Source of the DNA: an uncultured Granulosicoccaceae bacterium
Lineage (GTDB): Bacteria > Pseudomonadota > Gammaproteobacteria > Granulosicoccales > Granulosicoccaceae
Length of the DNA: 64,000 bases
Assembly: GCA_937931165.1 (NCBI GenBank)
Contig: CALHCI010000031.1
Span: forward strand, 62,001-126,000
Direction: 5' to 3'
Positions 9,179 to 18,396 of this stretch are shown in pieces. Position numbers and translations under genes: made by a program. A model generated the notes under the pieces. The model made no database searches and was not told the DNA's origin. It saw only the letters and a list, made by a program, of their open reading frames with translations. Every line of letters starts with the position of its first letter. Position 1 is the first letter of the stretch.

Positions 9179-9805
9179 TTAGCCTTCGCTTTCCTGCGCA
9201 ATCAACTGGTTTAACACATTAATCAGATTCGGGTAAGAACCGGCGACTGAACCGCTGGTTCTGTATTTGCCGTTGATTACTACGGTAGGTACCGCCGAAA
9301 TACCAACTTCCTGTGCTTTCTGCAGTGACTGACGAATCTTCGCGTCAACCGCGAAAGATTTCATCGTTTTAGCGAATTTGTCACCATCTATGCCGAGGGA
9401 CTCCGCGAGCTTTGCTATGTCCTTGGGCTTGCGCATCGCCTTTTTATCTTTATGAATGGCATTAAACATTGGCTCATGAAACTGATCGAGCACACCCAGA
9501 ATTTCTGCGGCGTAAAATGCCTGAGAATGAACCTTCCACGCCGGATTTAACGGTGCAGCGACGCTTTTGAATTCGACGTTGTCGGGCTTGGTTTCAAGCC
9601 ACTCTTTAATGTGTGGCTCAAACTGAAAGCAGTGTGGGCAGCCGTACCAGAAGAATTCCAGCACTTCTATTTTGTCAGGATTGTCGGTCTTTACCGGGTT
9701 AGCCAGGTTTTCATAACCTTGCTGTGCATTCGCAGATGAAGCCGCCATCACCAGCAAGGCAATCGCAAAAATACGTTTGATCAGTACCGTCGTGTGCAGT
9801 GTCAT
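9179..9805 (-). CDS. dsbA: Thiol:disulfide interchange protein DsbA
   Basis: This 208-residue periplasmic oxidoreductase introduces disulfides into exported proteins. It has a signal peptide (about 1-28, ending ANAQQ) and a thioredoxin fold with the active site CPHC at residues 56-59 (FFWYGCPHCFQF). The cis-proline loop (ISAVPTVVI) lies near residue 170. The length is normal for DsbA. It lies downstream of cytochrome c4, an arrangement also known from Pseudomonas, where engB, cytochrome c4 and dsbA are neighbours. A 385-base gap separates it from the cytochrome gene, so it may have its own promoter. Confidence 0.95.
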   Translation of the reverse strand: MTLHTTVLIKRIFAIALLVMAASSANAQQGYENLANPVKTDNPDKIEVLEFFWYGCPHCFQFEPHIKEWLETKPDNVEFKSVAAPLNPAWKVHSQAFYAAEILGVLDQFHEPMFNAIHKDKKAMRKPKDIAKLAESLGIDGDKFAKTMKSFAVDAKIRQSLQKAQEVGISAVPTVVINGKYRTSGSVAGSYPNLINVLNQLIAQESEG

Positions 9806-10190
9806 AGTCTCTATCCAGATGGGTTAAACGTGGCAAAAGAAAGGCACAGTTTTTCGCACAAGTGCTTAACCGTGCCTTTCCAGTAAATATTGCGACGACT
9901 CTGCGAGCCCAAACGGCACCGCAGACGCGTTGGCTAGTGTAGTGTTACGCGCAAACACTGCAAATGAGCGTTTGCCATTGGCTTCACAGCAAGGCAGACA
10001 AGGTTTGTTCCCATATCAAGAGCTGCAAAAAAGCTGTGGGGCCATTGGCGAGCTCCCGCGGGGGCGCCTTATTAAAATGCAATGACCTATCTTTTTCATT
10101 CGCTAAAGAGCTGTTAACTCACTCTATTTTCAGAAAAATAATAGCATTTTGATTGACGACTCCTATGTAGAGTTTGTGCGTCACACTACC
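9806..10190 (-). other. 385-base gap between cytochrome c4 and dsbA with a long hairpin
   Basis: No credible gene is present. A perfect nine-base stem, GAAAGGCAC (9839-9847) with GTGCCTTTC (9872-9880), encloses a smaller GCAC-AA-GTGC hairpin (9856-9865). It lies about 35-75 bases before the dsbA start on the minus strand, so it could sit in the dsbA leader. In Pseudomonas a second cytochrome gene lies near this position. Confidence 0.4.
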
Positions 10191-10865
10191 CTAGTGCAGG
10201 CCCTGTACGTAGTTTGCGAGAGCCGCAATTTCTTCGTCAGACAAACGTGCTGCAACCAGGCGCATCATTCGGTTGGCATCATTAGCGCGCTCGCCCGATC
10301 GGAATTGCTTGAGAGATGAGGCAATGTATTCTGCGTGCTGGCCACCGAGGCGCGGAAATTTAGCCGCATCATTTCCGGCACCGGCCGGACCATGGCAACT
10401 GGCACAGGCAGGGACACCAATGGCTGCGATACCACCGCGATAGATGTCTCGCCCAAGCTTCAGGTTTTCCTCACTGGACACACCTTCCGCCGGCGTCTGC
10501 TCGGCGTAGTACGCAGCAAGATCGGCCATCGCCGTTTCGTCGAGTGCGGCAACCATACCCGCCATAATGGCGTTGTTGCGCACACCGGATTTGAATTCGA
10601 TAAGCTGCTTCAGAATATACGGTGCACCCTGCCCGGCCAGATTGGGATTCGCAGGTATCGCTGACACCCCGTCTACCCCGTGGCACCCGGCGCAGATCGC
10701 GGAACCCGCCTTGCCTGCCGCCGCATCACCATGTGCGATAGTCGCTTGAGTTGGCATCGCTTCAGCAGAGTCGGTTTTTGCCTCACTGGCGAGTCCTGTT
10801 TTGACGTAACATACAGTCGATAGGACTGCACAAAGAGACACATAGAACAATGATTTACGCATCAT
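10191..10865 (-). CDS. Cytochrome c4, diheme
   Basis: This periplasmic diheme c-type cytochrome carries electrons to terminal oxidases. It has a signal peptide (about 1-27) and two cytochrome c domains with heme-attachment sites CAGCH (about 58-62) and CASCH (about 154-158). Each is followed by the matching NLAGQ...YI or RLGGQ...YI segment typical of the c4 duplication. The start is ATG at 10865, or the next ATG at 10862; a short AGG lies just upstream. It is divergent from engB, as in Pseudomonas and relatives. Confidence 0.95.
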   Translation of the reverse strand: MMRKSLFYVSLCAVLSTVCYVKTGLASEAKTDSAEAMPTQATIAHGDAAAGKAGSAICAGCHGVDGVSAIPANPNLAGQGAPYILKQLIEFKSGVRNNAIMAGMVAALDETAMADLAAYYAEQTPAEGVSSEENLKLGRDIYRGGIAAIGVPACASCHGPAGAGNDAAKFPRLGGQHAEYIASSLKQFRSGERANDANRMMRLVAARLSDEEIAALANYVQGLH

Positions 10866-11001
10866 CACACCTGAAATTATCCTGTGGGGAGTTCGCTTCG
10901 AAAGCTATCGAAGCGTACGAGGGAAACCTCACAATTGTATCAAAATCTCGAACTCGTTTTCGAGTCTGTTGGGCTGTGTGCTTTAAGTAGCACTCTGTCT
11001 A
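10866..11001. promoter_or_regulatory. Divergent cytochrome c4/engB promoter region with two hairpins
   Basis: CGCTTCGA (10894-10901) pairs with TCGAAGCG (10908-10915), and CTCGAA (10947-10952) pairs with TTCGAG (10959-10964). No clear -35/-10 pair stands out. Small RNAs (Spot 42, ErsA) are encoded beside engB in enterics and Pseudomonas, but nothing here could be identified as one. Confidence 0.35.
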
Positions 11002-11631
11002 ATGATCAATTCTGCCTATTTCAACGCCACTTTTAAAAAGAGTGCCCATACTCTCGAACAGTTACCAGACGATAGTGTTGCCGAGGTAGCGTTTGCCGGA
11101 CGCTCAAACTCCGGCAAATCCAGTGCCATCAATGTCATTACAAGAAACAAGAAACTTGCCCGCACCAGTAAAACCCCTGGTCGAACGCAGCTGATCAATC
11201 ACTTTGAGATCACCCCTGGACATTATCTGGTCGATCTGCCGGGTTACGGTTATGCGAAGGTTTCAAAGACACAGCTGGCGCACTGGCGCAAGACGCTCGG
11301 AGGCTATCTGCTTTCGCGGCAACCGCTGCGTTGTCTGATTATTGTTATGGATATCCGCCACCCGTTGTCAGATCACGACTGGCGGCTGATTGAATGGACG
11401 ATGGAGGCCAGCGTCAATCTGCACTGCCTGCTGACAAAAAGTGACAAGCTGAGCAAGGGTGCTGCCCAGCGTGCGCTGTTAAGTACCGGCGCAACACTGG
11501 AAAGTGAAGGCATACCGTGTACGCTGCAAACTTTCTCGGCGCTCAAAAAGACCGGTATAGATGACGCGCACGAGTTGCTGGACATGTATTTGACTGACCG
11601 CGCAGCGCCAGAGACAACACCGGATCAATAG
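11002..11631 (+). CDS. engB: Ribosome biogenesis GTPase EngB (YihA/YsxC)
   Basis: This 209-residue essential GTPase helps late assembly of the 50S ribosomal subunit. G1 is GRSNSGKS (33-40), G3 is DLPG (78-81) followed by YGYAKVS, and G4 is TKSD (145-148). The switch I threonine lies in TSKTPGRTQ (about 56-63). Length and motif order match the family. There is no obvious ribosome binding site upstream of the ATG. polA, its usual neighbour in Pseudomonas and enterics, is about 29 kb away here. Confidence 0.96.
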   Translation: MINSAYFNATFKKSAHTLEQLPDDSVAEVAFAGRSNSGKSSAINVITRNKKLARTSKTPGRTQLINHFEITPGHYLVDLPGYGYAKVSKTQLAHWRKTLGGYLLSRQPLRCLIIVMDIRHPLSDHDWRLIEWTMEASVNLHCLLTKSDKLSKGAAQRALLSTGATLESEGIPCTLQTFSALKKTGIDDAHELLDMYLTDRAAPETTPDQ

Positions 11632-11679
11632 CCCGTTGCTTGTGGTGCAGGCATAGAAATGCTGCCTGCACCTGCTCAT

Positions 11680-12963
11680 TTAAGTACCTGACGGCGGCAG
11701 CAGTAAATATCTGAAAGCCCGATACACCACAAATAGAAATATCAGTGGAAACAAAATGGTTTGCAGTAAAAACACCACAATCAGATTGACTGCGTGTTCA
11801 CTGACATCTTCGGCGGACTTTTTATAGTCCTGCAACATGCCGTCAAAGTCGAACTTGCTGGTCATTGACTGATAAATATTTTTCGCCTTTTGCCGCAACG
11901 ACGAAGACTCCTCGGGAGGATTCGACTGGCGCGTGCTGATTTCACGAATTCTTTCACTGGCCACTTCAAGCTGCTGTGACGATGTTTCGAACTTTGGCTG
12001 TAGAAACTGACGATATACCCAGTCATTGGCAATTGAACCAACGGGTATTAAAAATCGCAGCAGTAGCATCACCAACAGCAGACGGCTTGCAAATTTGGCA
12101 ATCGATGAAGCTGCACCTGACTGCATACGGGTAAGCAGCCAGAATACCGCGGCACCGGCAAGCATAAAACTAATACCAATCCAGCTGCTGACTTCGAGCA
12201 GTATTTTTTGCACCCCGAGGGAGCTGGTTGCTACCAGCATTACCCACGAGAACCTTTCTACCAGGTCGTTTACCGGGTCGAGAATCTCCCCGGGTGAAAA
12301 ATTAACCCCGACACCCGCCGGCTGCACTGCAAACTCGGTCCCCTGGGCAACAGAGATAACGCCGTTCAGCGTTCTGGCAATACCGAATCCGATCAGCGCT
12401 CTGGTCAGTGCTCTGTCTATTTGAGACTCACTGGAGTTGTCGATCGGCTTCATGAACGCGACCGCTATCATCAGCGCCATCGCGACACCCATAAACCCGT
12501 ACTTTATCCACCGTGACTGGTACCATTTTGCGGACTGCTGAGCGGCTTGCGGAGCCGTGTCGAGCGGTTGCGTCTGATCAAGCTCACCGGATTGTCTTTT
12601 TGCGCGCTCGGCGATACGGTTTTTTATTCCGCTTTTGTTCCCGATTGACGCTTTTTTTTGCGGTGCCGCCTGCTCTCTGCTCGTTCGGCCGGTAGCCCTT
12701 TTCGTGGCGCTTTCGGCAGTCCGGGCAACAGGCTCGCGCGGAATATCCGCAACCGGCTGGCGTGACCGACGTGCCCTGTGACGGTCCTGATCATTCAGCG
12801 CATCTGATGCCCGATCCACCGCTTTTCTGGCATTGCTCCTTGCTGCCGGGCGCGCACGACTTGCTTCGCGATCGTGCAAACTGGCGGGTTTGGCCGCCTT
12901 GATTACTCCGGAACGCGGGCGTGAGCGCGATTCGGTGTCCTCAGGTTGCAGTTGATGTTTCAT
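11680..12963 (-). CDS. Membrane protein of unknown function with long basic N-terminal tail
   Basis: This 427-residue protein is not recognised. Residues 1 to about 145 are Arg/Ala/Ser-rich and probably disordered (RSRPRSGVIKAAKPAS, ARRSRQPVADIP). Several membrane segments follow: near 153-171 (GFMGVAMALMIAVAF), near 240-290 (FMLAGAAVFWLL), near 296-315 (LLLVMLLLRFLIPVG) and a last one near 395-420 (VFLLQTILFPLIFLFVVYRAF). A soluble helical segment with a predicted coil (EVASERIREISTRQS) lies between the last two. It ends 16 bases before the trpS start, so it follows trpS in the same direction. The tail could bind nucleic acid or membrane lipid; this is speculation. Confidence 0.7.
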   Translation of the reverse strand: MKHQLQPEDTESRSRPRSGVIKAAKPASLHDREASRARPAARSNARKAVDRASDALNDQDRHRARRSRQPVADIPREPVARTAESATKRATGRTSREQAAPQKKASIGNKSGIKNRIAERAKRQSGELDQTQPLDTAPQAAQQSAKWYQSRWIKYGFMGVAMALMIAVAFMKPIDNSSESQIDRALTRALIGFGIARTLNGVISVAQGTEFAVQPAGVGVNFSPGEILDPVNDLVERFSWVMLVATSSLGVQKILLEVSSWIGISFMLAGAAVFWLLTRMQSGAASSIAKFASRLLLVMLLLRFLIPVGSIANDWVYRQFLQPKFETSSQQLEVASERIREISTRQSNPPEESSSLRQKAKNIYQSMTSKFDFDGMLQDYKKSAEDVSEHAVNLIVVFLLQTILFPLIFLFVVYRAFRYLLLPPSGT

Positions 12964-12979
12964 TATTTCTCGACTGGTA

Positions 12980-13987
12980 TTAGCGGATTGGAGCTATGCC
13001 AACGGCATCGTAGAGTTCACTGAGAAAAGTTGCGCTCTGCGCCCGTGCTTTTTCAGCACCGCTGGCAAGCACACCGGCGATTTCATCAGGCCTCGCCATC
13101 AACGCTTCGTAACGCTCACGAGGTTCACTCAGTAATAAGTTTAGATGTTCAAACAGATATTGTTTCATTTCACCCCAGCCAATGCCGTCAGCAAATCGTT
13201 GACGCACTTCAGCAGTTTGCTCAGGGGTGGCGAAGGCACGATAGATTTCGAACAGCGTGTTACCGTCGGCTTCTTTCGGCTCGCCCGGCTCCTGCGAATT
13301 GGTTTTTATTCGCATGATTAGCTTTCGCAGCTTCTTTTCAGGCGCGAACAGCGGGATTGTATTGTTGTAGCTCTTGCTCATCTTGCGACCATCGAGGCCT
13401 GCAAGAACTGAAGCTGATTCAGCAACCTCGGCTTCCGGCAGCACAAAGTGATCGCCATAGTGATGGTTAAATCGTTGCGCAATATCGCGGGCCATTTCAA
13501 TATGTTGCACCTGATCCCTGCCGACCGGAACCTTGTGCGCTTTAAACATAAGAATATCCGCTGCCATTAACACCGGATAACTGAACAAGCCCATTGTGAT
13601 TCCGCGATCCGGATCCGGAGAACCTGCCTCTTCATTTTCCTGCACCACGGCCTTGTAGGCATGGGCACGGTTCATCAGTCCCTTCGCTGTTTGACAAGTC
13701 AGCAACCAGGTAAGCGCCGGAATTTCGTGGATATCGGACTGGCAGTAGAACACTGCCTTGTCTGTATCCAGACCAAGCGCAATCCAGGTTGCGGCAATTT
13801 CCAGTCTCGATTGCTGCACAGCTTTCGGGTCATGGCTTTTAATCAACGCATGCAGATCAGCCAGAAAATAGAAGTTTTCCGTGTCTTCTCGCTGGCTGGC
13901 TTCAATGGCGGGTTTAATTGCGCCGGCGTAGTTGCCCAGATGCGGGGTGCCGGTCGTTGTTATTCCAGTTAAGTAAACCTGTTTCAT
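12980..13987 (-). CDS. trpS: Tryptophan-tRNA ligase
   Basis: This 335-residue class I aminoacyl-tRNA synthetase charges tRNA-Trp. The HIGH-equivalent motif is in GTPHLGNYAGA (13-23) and the KMSKS loop is KMSKSYNN (202-209). The specificity region MGLFSYPVLMAADIL (132-146) is typical of bacterial TrpRS. The length agrees with the family. It stands upstream of the unknown membrane protein, with a 16-base gap. Identification is secure. Confidence 0.96.
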   Translation of the reverse strand: MKQVYLTGITTTGTPHLGNYAGAIKPAIEASQREDTENFYFLADLHALIKSHDPKAVQQSRLEIAATWIALGLDTDKAVFYCQSDIHEIPALTWLLTCQTAKGLMNRAHAYKAVVQENEEAGSPDPDRGITMGLFSYPVLMAADILMFKAHKVPVGRDQVQHIEMARDIAQRFNHHYGDHFVLPEAEVAESASVLAGLDGRKMSKSYNNTIPLFAPEKKLRKLIMRIKTNSQEPGEPKEADGNTLFEIYRAFATPEQTAEVRQRFADGIGWGEMKQYLFEHLNLLLSEPRERYEALMARPDEIAGVLASGAEKARAQSATFLSELYDAVGIAPIR

Positions 13988-14355
13988 CCAGGCGTTTTTC
14001 TCTCTATATTGGGGTATTACCGACTGAACATATTACCAGCGGTACATACAAATAATCTTACTAAACAACCGTCTAGCACCTATTTTTATTACGAATTCTA
14101 CATAACTGCTCGAATCCACCACTATTTTGCCAACAAATTCACGCTTATCGATAGGAATTGCTAATTCCGTTAAAAAATGACTCTGATCAGTGCTGATTAA
14201 GGACCACCGGCCGATACTTCTCCTGACGCAGGCGGTTTTCTGAATCGTTCAATTTTTGTTACATTCAGGCGTACCCGGACGAGGGGTAGATGTTTGTATA
14301 TCAACGCATGTAACCCGTTACTGCGTGCATAAAATCCGAATTGGTAATTATCCGA
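13988..14355. other. 368-base AT-rich intergenic region between trpS and the exopolysaccharide locus
   Basis: The region separates the divergent trpS and first glycosyltransferase genes and should hold promoters for both. I see no gene, no tRNA and no confident -35/-10 pair. Confidence 0.4.
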
Positions 14356-15567
14356 ATGGACAATCGCAAACTCAGAGGCACTCGCACCGAACGAGCAAAA
14401 AAAGTGGCTCTGGTACACGACTGGCTGCCTCTCGTCGGCGGTGCTGAGCGTGTCCTCGAACAACTCATGGCAGTCTACCCTCAGGCAGATTTATTTACCC
14501 TGTTTGATTTCCTGCCACGGGACCAGGCACCGTTTCTGGCCGGTCGCAACGTCTACCACAGTAAGCTGCAAAAAATTCCCTTTTCAAAGAAGCTGTACCG
14601 ACACATGTTGCCAATGCTGCCGGTTGCGATCGAGCAATTTGATTTGAGCGGTTATGATCTGGTTATTTCATCGAGCTCAGCAGTGGCCAAGGGGGTAATT
14701 ACTTCTCCGGATCAACTGCATGTTTGCTATTGCCATTCTCCGATGCGCTACGCCTGGGATCTGCAATCACAGTACCTGAATCAAACCGGACTCAACCGGG
14801 GGTTAAAATCAGTACTCGTCCGTTATGTTTTATATCGAATGCGGCTGTGGGACGTGGTGTCCAGTAACCGAGTCGACTCCTACATTGCAAACTCAGGCTA
14901 TATCCGCAACCGGATTAACAAAACCTATCGTCGCGATGCATCTGTCATTTATCCGCCGGTGGACATCAATCGGTTTGCCGTGCGACACGACAAAAGCGAT
15001 TTCTATCTGGCCGCCAGCAGGCAGGTGCCATACAAACGCATCGACCTCATCGCCAGCGCTTTCCGCTCAATGCCGGATAAAAAGCTGGTCATTATCGGCG
15101 ACGGGCCAGAGCACAAAAAGATCAAGGCACTGGCCGGTCCCAACGTTGAAATACTTGGCTATCAGCCGGATGCCGTGCTGCAGGACTACGTTGCCCGGGC
15201 CAAAGCCTTTATCTTTGCCGCGCAGGAAGATTTCGGTATTCTACCGGTCGAAGCACAAGCCTGTGGGACACCGGTAATCGCGTTTGGACGCGGGGGTGCT
15301 CGTGAAACGGTGCTGGATAAAATTACCGGTCTGCTTTTTGAAGAGCAAACTGAAGAATCTCTTATTGACGCGGTGGCGCGTTTTGAGCGACTGCACCAGA
15401 ACTTTCGTGCTGACGTTATCCGACAGCACGCCAGTAATTTCTCAATCGATAAATTCCGTGCAGAAATCGAACGGCATGTGAACGCTCTGCACAAAGATCA
15501 GGCAAAGACTGCGGTACAGCCGAAGCCACCGCATGGTGTCGAACACATGCGCAAGTTTCATCAATAG
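14356..15567 (+). CDS. Glycosyltransferase family 4 (exopolysaccharide assembly)
   Basis: This 403-residue cytoplasmic GT-B enzyme transfers a sugar from a nucleotide donor to a lipid-linked glycan. The N-terminal domain has VHDWLPLVGGAERV (about 19-32), the acceptor-side glycine loop of GT4 enzymes. The C-terminal donor domain has AASRQVPYKRIDL (about 223-235), VIIGDGPEHKKI, and the EX7E-type segment EDFGILPVEAQACGTPVIA. The closest style is the WbaZ/WbdA-like mannosyltransferase group, which is an inference. ATG at 14356 is preferred over a TTG five codons upstream. It is the first of three plus-strand exopolysaccharide genes. Confidence 0.88.
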   Translation: MDNRKLRGTRTERAKKVALVHDWLPLVGGAERVLEQLMAVYPQADLFTLFDFLPRDQAPFLAGRNVYHSKLQKIPFSKKLYRHMLPMLPVAIEQFDLSGYDLVISSSSAVAKGVITSPDQLHVCYCHSPMRYAWDLQSQYLNQTGLNRGLKSVLVRYVLYRMRLWDVVSSNRVDSYIANSGYIRNRINKTYRRDASVIYPPVDINRFAVRHDKSDFYLAASRQVPYKRIDLIASAFRSMPDKKLVIIGDGPEHKKIKALAGPNVEILGYQPDAVLQDYVARAKAFIFAAQEDFGILPVEAQACGTPVIAFGRGGARETVLDKITGLLFEEQTEESLIDAVARFERLHQNFRADVIRQHASNFSIDKFRAEIERHVNALHKDQAKTAVQPKPPHGVEHMRKFHQ

Positions 15568-15655
15568 CAGACAGGGTCGGGTTAAGCGAATTCTTCTGCT
15601 AGTAGGCAGTAGCGACCTTCAGCATTTAATCAGCCGCAATCATCTATCCCGGTGA

Positions 15656-17131
15656 TTGCCAGCAAACGGGATAAGAACAATTTTTAAGGCACTCGGCGCA
15701 ACATTCAGTGGTGCACTTATTACGTTAGTGTGCCACTTCTTTACCCTGATGTTTCTTGCCAGAATTTTGGAAAAAGAGACGATGGGTTTGTACTTTATAG
15801 CGGTGATGGTCACTTTTCTGCTGAAGCTGCTCAGCGATCTGGGTGTCGATCTCGCCTTTGTTAAGCAATACCCGGAAGAATCTGACGAAGGCCGCAACAG
15901 TCTATTACGCAGCGCCATTGCTATCCGGCTGCTGTCCTGTACTGCAGTATCAGTACTTTACGTGCTTGTTGAAAGCAGCGGCATTGTCTCTTTCATCAAT
16001 TTGATTGCCGATGTCACGCTGCTGACACTAATGCTCTACTGGATGCACAGCTTTCGTGAACTCATTCTGAGACTGCTTCAGGCAGAGCAACAATTTGGTG
16101 TCTATGCAGGTACACAGGTACTGGCAGCGTTGCTGAAAGCAGCGCTGGTGCTGTGTCTGCTGCTGGTCACTGACGTCTCTGTAAAGCACGTACTGACCAT
16201 CGAGATTATTGCTTTCCTCGCATCCATTGCCTATGCCGCCAGCAGAACGCGTGATCGGCTGGGTGCTGCGCTGAGTGCGAAGTTTAATGGTGGCAAAGAA
16301 ATTCTGAAATTCGGCTACCCGTTGTATTTGAACGCGCTGCTAAACCTGGGTAACGAGCGGGTTTCTCAATATATCGTGGCCGGATTCGGCGGGCCGCTGG
16401 CAATGGCTTATTTTGGTATCGCAGAAAGGCTATCAGATGCAGGTACGCGGTTGTTTGAGTCTTTCGTCAATGTCTATTACCCGACTCAGACCAGGCACTT
16501 TGCCGATCAGAACTCTGCTGAAGCGACTAAGTTTGCCGACCGCTCACTGCTATGGATCTCTTTCATTATCTGTAGCGGCATTGTGGCGTTCGCCATTCTG
16601 AGAGAGCCGGTCATCAAGATATTCTTCACCGAAAAATATATTAGTGTGGCCGATGCCGCGACGATGTTTTTTGCAGTTCTGTTGTTGCGTTCTTTGCAAA
16701 CCCTGATGGGGTATTTTGGTGTGGCAGCAGGAGAAAAATTTCTGCCGGTAAAAGTGAGTCTGGTATCGAGTGTTTTTAATGTGATTATTTGCTATTTGTT
16801 TTTCACCTGGTACGGATACCAGGGTGCGATTGCGGCTCTGGTTCTAACGCAACTGCTAATGAACTTCCTGTACTACTTCTGGCTTAACCGGGCCGGGTTC
16901 AATCTTAATCTGACACCGATCGCCCTAAATGTGCTGTTATGTCTCGGTGCGACAGCCGTGGTATTTTTTCTCTCAGACCGGTTTGTACTATCAATGATCG
17001 TGTTCCCGGTATTCGTTATTGCCTGCCTGATCACTATCCCTTCGCTGCGCAGCGATTTGCAGTTCGCCACAGGCAAACTTGTAACTACATTTAACGCGCG
17101 CTTTTATCCAAAAACAAAGAAAGCGCTGTAA
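15656..17131 (+). CDS. wzx: Wzx-like polysaccharide flippase (MOP superfamily)
   Basis: This roughly 490-residue integral membrane protein has 12 or more predicted membrane helices and very few charged stretches. It fits the MATE/Wzx family that flips undecaprenyl-linked repeat units across the inner membrane. The N-terminal pattern GATFSGALITLVCHFFTLM...LARILEKETMGLYFI is typical. The start is uncertain: TTG at 15656 comes right after an in-frame stop and has no clear ribosome binding site, but the first helix needs an N-terminus near here. It ends 10 bases before the next glycosyltransferase gene. Confidence 0.85.
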   Translation: MPANGIRTIFKALGATFSGALITLVCHFFTLMFLARILEKETMGLYFIAVMVTFLLKLLSDLGVDLAFVKQYPEESDEGRNSLLRSAIAIRLLSCTAVSVLYVLVESSGIVSFINLIADVTLLTLMLYWMHSFRELILRLLQAEQQFGVYAGTQVLAALLKAALVLCLLLVTDVSVKHVLTIEIIAFLASIAYAASRTRDRLGAALSAKFNGGKEILKFGYPLYLNALLNLGNERVSQYIVAGFGGPLAMAYFGIAERLSDAGTRLFESFVNVYYPTQTRHFADQNSAEATKFADRSLLWISFIICSGIVAFAILREPVIKIFFTEKYISVADAATMFFAVLLLRSLQTLMGYFGVAAGEKFLPVKVSLVSSVFNVIICYLFFTWYGYQGAIAALVLTQLLMNFLYYFWLNRAGFNLNLTPIALNVLLCLGATAVVFFLSDRFVLSMIVFPVFVIACLITIPSLRSDLQFATGKLVTTFNARFYPKTKKAL

Positions 17132-17141
17132 ACTAAAAATC

Positions 17142-18347
17142 ATGAAAATACTGTTTCTAACACCCTACCTGCCCTATCCGCTGAACAACGGTGGCTTGAT
17201 TCGGGTTTTTCATCTGCTGATCAATATTGCCAGCCGCCATGAAGTGACTCTGCTGTGTCTGGAACCAGACAACGACGAACAGGCAGCCGGCATAGAGGTC
17301 ATTCAGTCTCACGGCATTCAGATCCAGACTATACCGGCCTCATCAGGTCAGAAAAAAGCCAGTAAGCGTTACTTTCAATTGCTGTCGCTTTTTTCGAAGA
17401 AAACCTATCAATATCACCAGTATTACTCCGAAGAGATGCAAACTGCCATCACACAGAATCTCGCTACTAATCAATACGAGTTACTGATGGTGGAGTTTTC
17501 ACAGATGGGTTATTACGACATCACATCAGATATTCCGAGTTATGTTGATCAGCATAATGTTGAATACGAAATTATGCAGCGCACCTACGAAACCGAGAAA
17601 AGCCCGTTGCGTCGGTTACTGGCAAAATCAGAATGGAAAAAGTACCGCGATCACGAAATTGAAAACTGCGAAAAATTTACCGGTTGCCTGACAACTTCAG
17701 AACGGGATGCAAGCATACTCAAAGAGCGTTCTTCAAAACTCAACTGCCATGTTATTCCCAATGGCGTTGACAGTGACTTTTTTAAACCGGGTAATCAGCT
17801 CATTGATCCAAACGTTATCCTGTTTACCGGCACCATCAGTTACTACCCCAATACAGAGGGCATCTTGTGGTTCCACAAGCATATCTGGCCGCTGATCAAA
17901 CAGAAAAAGCCGGAAGCGCAGTTTTGCATTGCCGGTAAGAGCCCACCTCCAGAGGTAGAGAGCCTGGCCGCTTCCGACAGTAACATTGTCGTTACCGGAC
18001 CTGTTGATGATATGCGGGATTACTACGCACGCGCGGCCGTAGTTGTCGTGCCATTACGTGTCGGTGGTGGAACGCGTCTGAAAATACTCGAAGGCATGGC
18101 AATGCAAAAGGCCATTGTCTCTACCTCACTCGGTGCTGAAGGTATTGACCACACTGATAATAAAGACATCCTGCTACGTGACTCACCGGAAGACTTTGCC
18201 AATGCCGTGGTAGAGGTGATGGAAAACCCTGAATTGCGCGAAGGCCTGGAACGCCAGGGTAGACTGCTGATTGAAGACAAATACGACTGGAAGGCGGTGA
18301 GCTCCAAGCTTTGCGATGTATTTGAGTCAGAAGTAAAAGCCGCATAA
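17142..18347 (+). CDS. Glycosyltransferase family 4, EpsH1/PEP-CTERM type
   Basis: This 401-residue GT-B glycosyltransferase has an N-terminal domain starting MKILFLTPYLPYPLNNGG (1-18), the loop typical of sugar transferases in Wzx/Wzy exopolysaccharide loci. The C-terminal domain has VIPNGVDSDFFKPG (about 205-218), ILFTGTISYYPNTEG, and VVPLRVGGGTRLKILEGMA (about 302-320) with the donor-binding glutamate. It is cytoplasmic and its sugar specificity cannot be read from sequence. It is the last gene of the plus-strand half of the locus and is followed by a strong terminator. Confidence 0.88.
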   Translation: MKILFLTPYLPYPLNNGGLIRVFHLLINIASRHEVTLLCLEPDNDEQAAGIEVIQSHGIQIQTIPASSGQKKASKRYFQLLSLFSKKTYQYHQYYSEEMQTAITQNLATNQYELLMVEFSQMGYYDITSDIPSYVDQHNVEYEIMQRTYETEKSPLRRLLAKSEWKKYRDHEIENCEKFTGCLTTSERDASILKERSSKLNCHVIPNGVDSDFFKPGNQLIDPNVILFTGTISYYPNTEGILWFHKHIWPLIKQKKPEAQFCIAGKSPPPEVESLAASDSNIVVTGPVDDMRDYYARAAVVVVPLRVGGGTRLKILEGMAMQKAIVSTSLGAEGIDHTDNKDILLRDSPEDFANAVVEVMENPELREGLERQGRLLIEDKYDWKAVSSKLCDVFESEVKAA

Positions 18348-18356
18348 TACAAGCTT

Positions 18357-18396
18357 TATCACTGTCCGGCTTTCGCTGGACAGTGATACAGTTTTT
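18357..18396 (+). terminator. Rho-independent terminator between the convergent exopolysaccharide halves
   Basis: TATCACTGTCC (18357-18367) pairs with GGACAGTGATA (18378-18388) over a ten-base loop, followed by CAGTTTTTA. The T-run is on the plus strand only, so it ends the plus-strand operon. Confidence 0.8.

Noticed and set aside
9964-10152. Plus-strand frame of 62 residues in the cytochrome c4/dsbA gap
   Set aside because: No ribosome binding site, mixed composition and no family pattern; it is likely chance.
10866-11001. Spot 42/ErsA-like small RNA beside engB
   Set aside because: Position is suggestive but no conserved sequence or terminator could be recognised.
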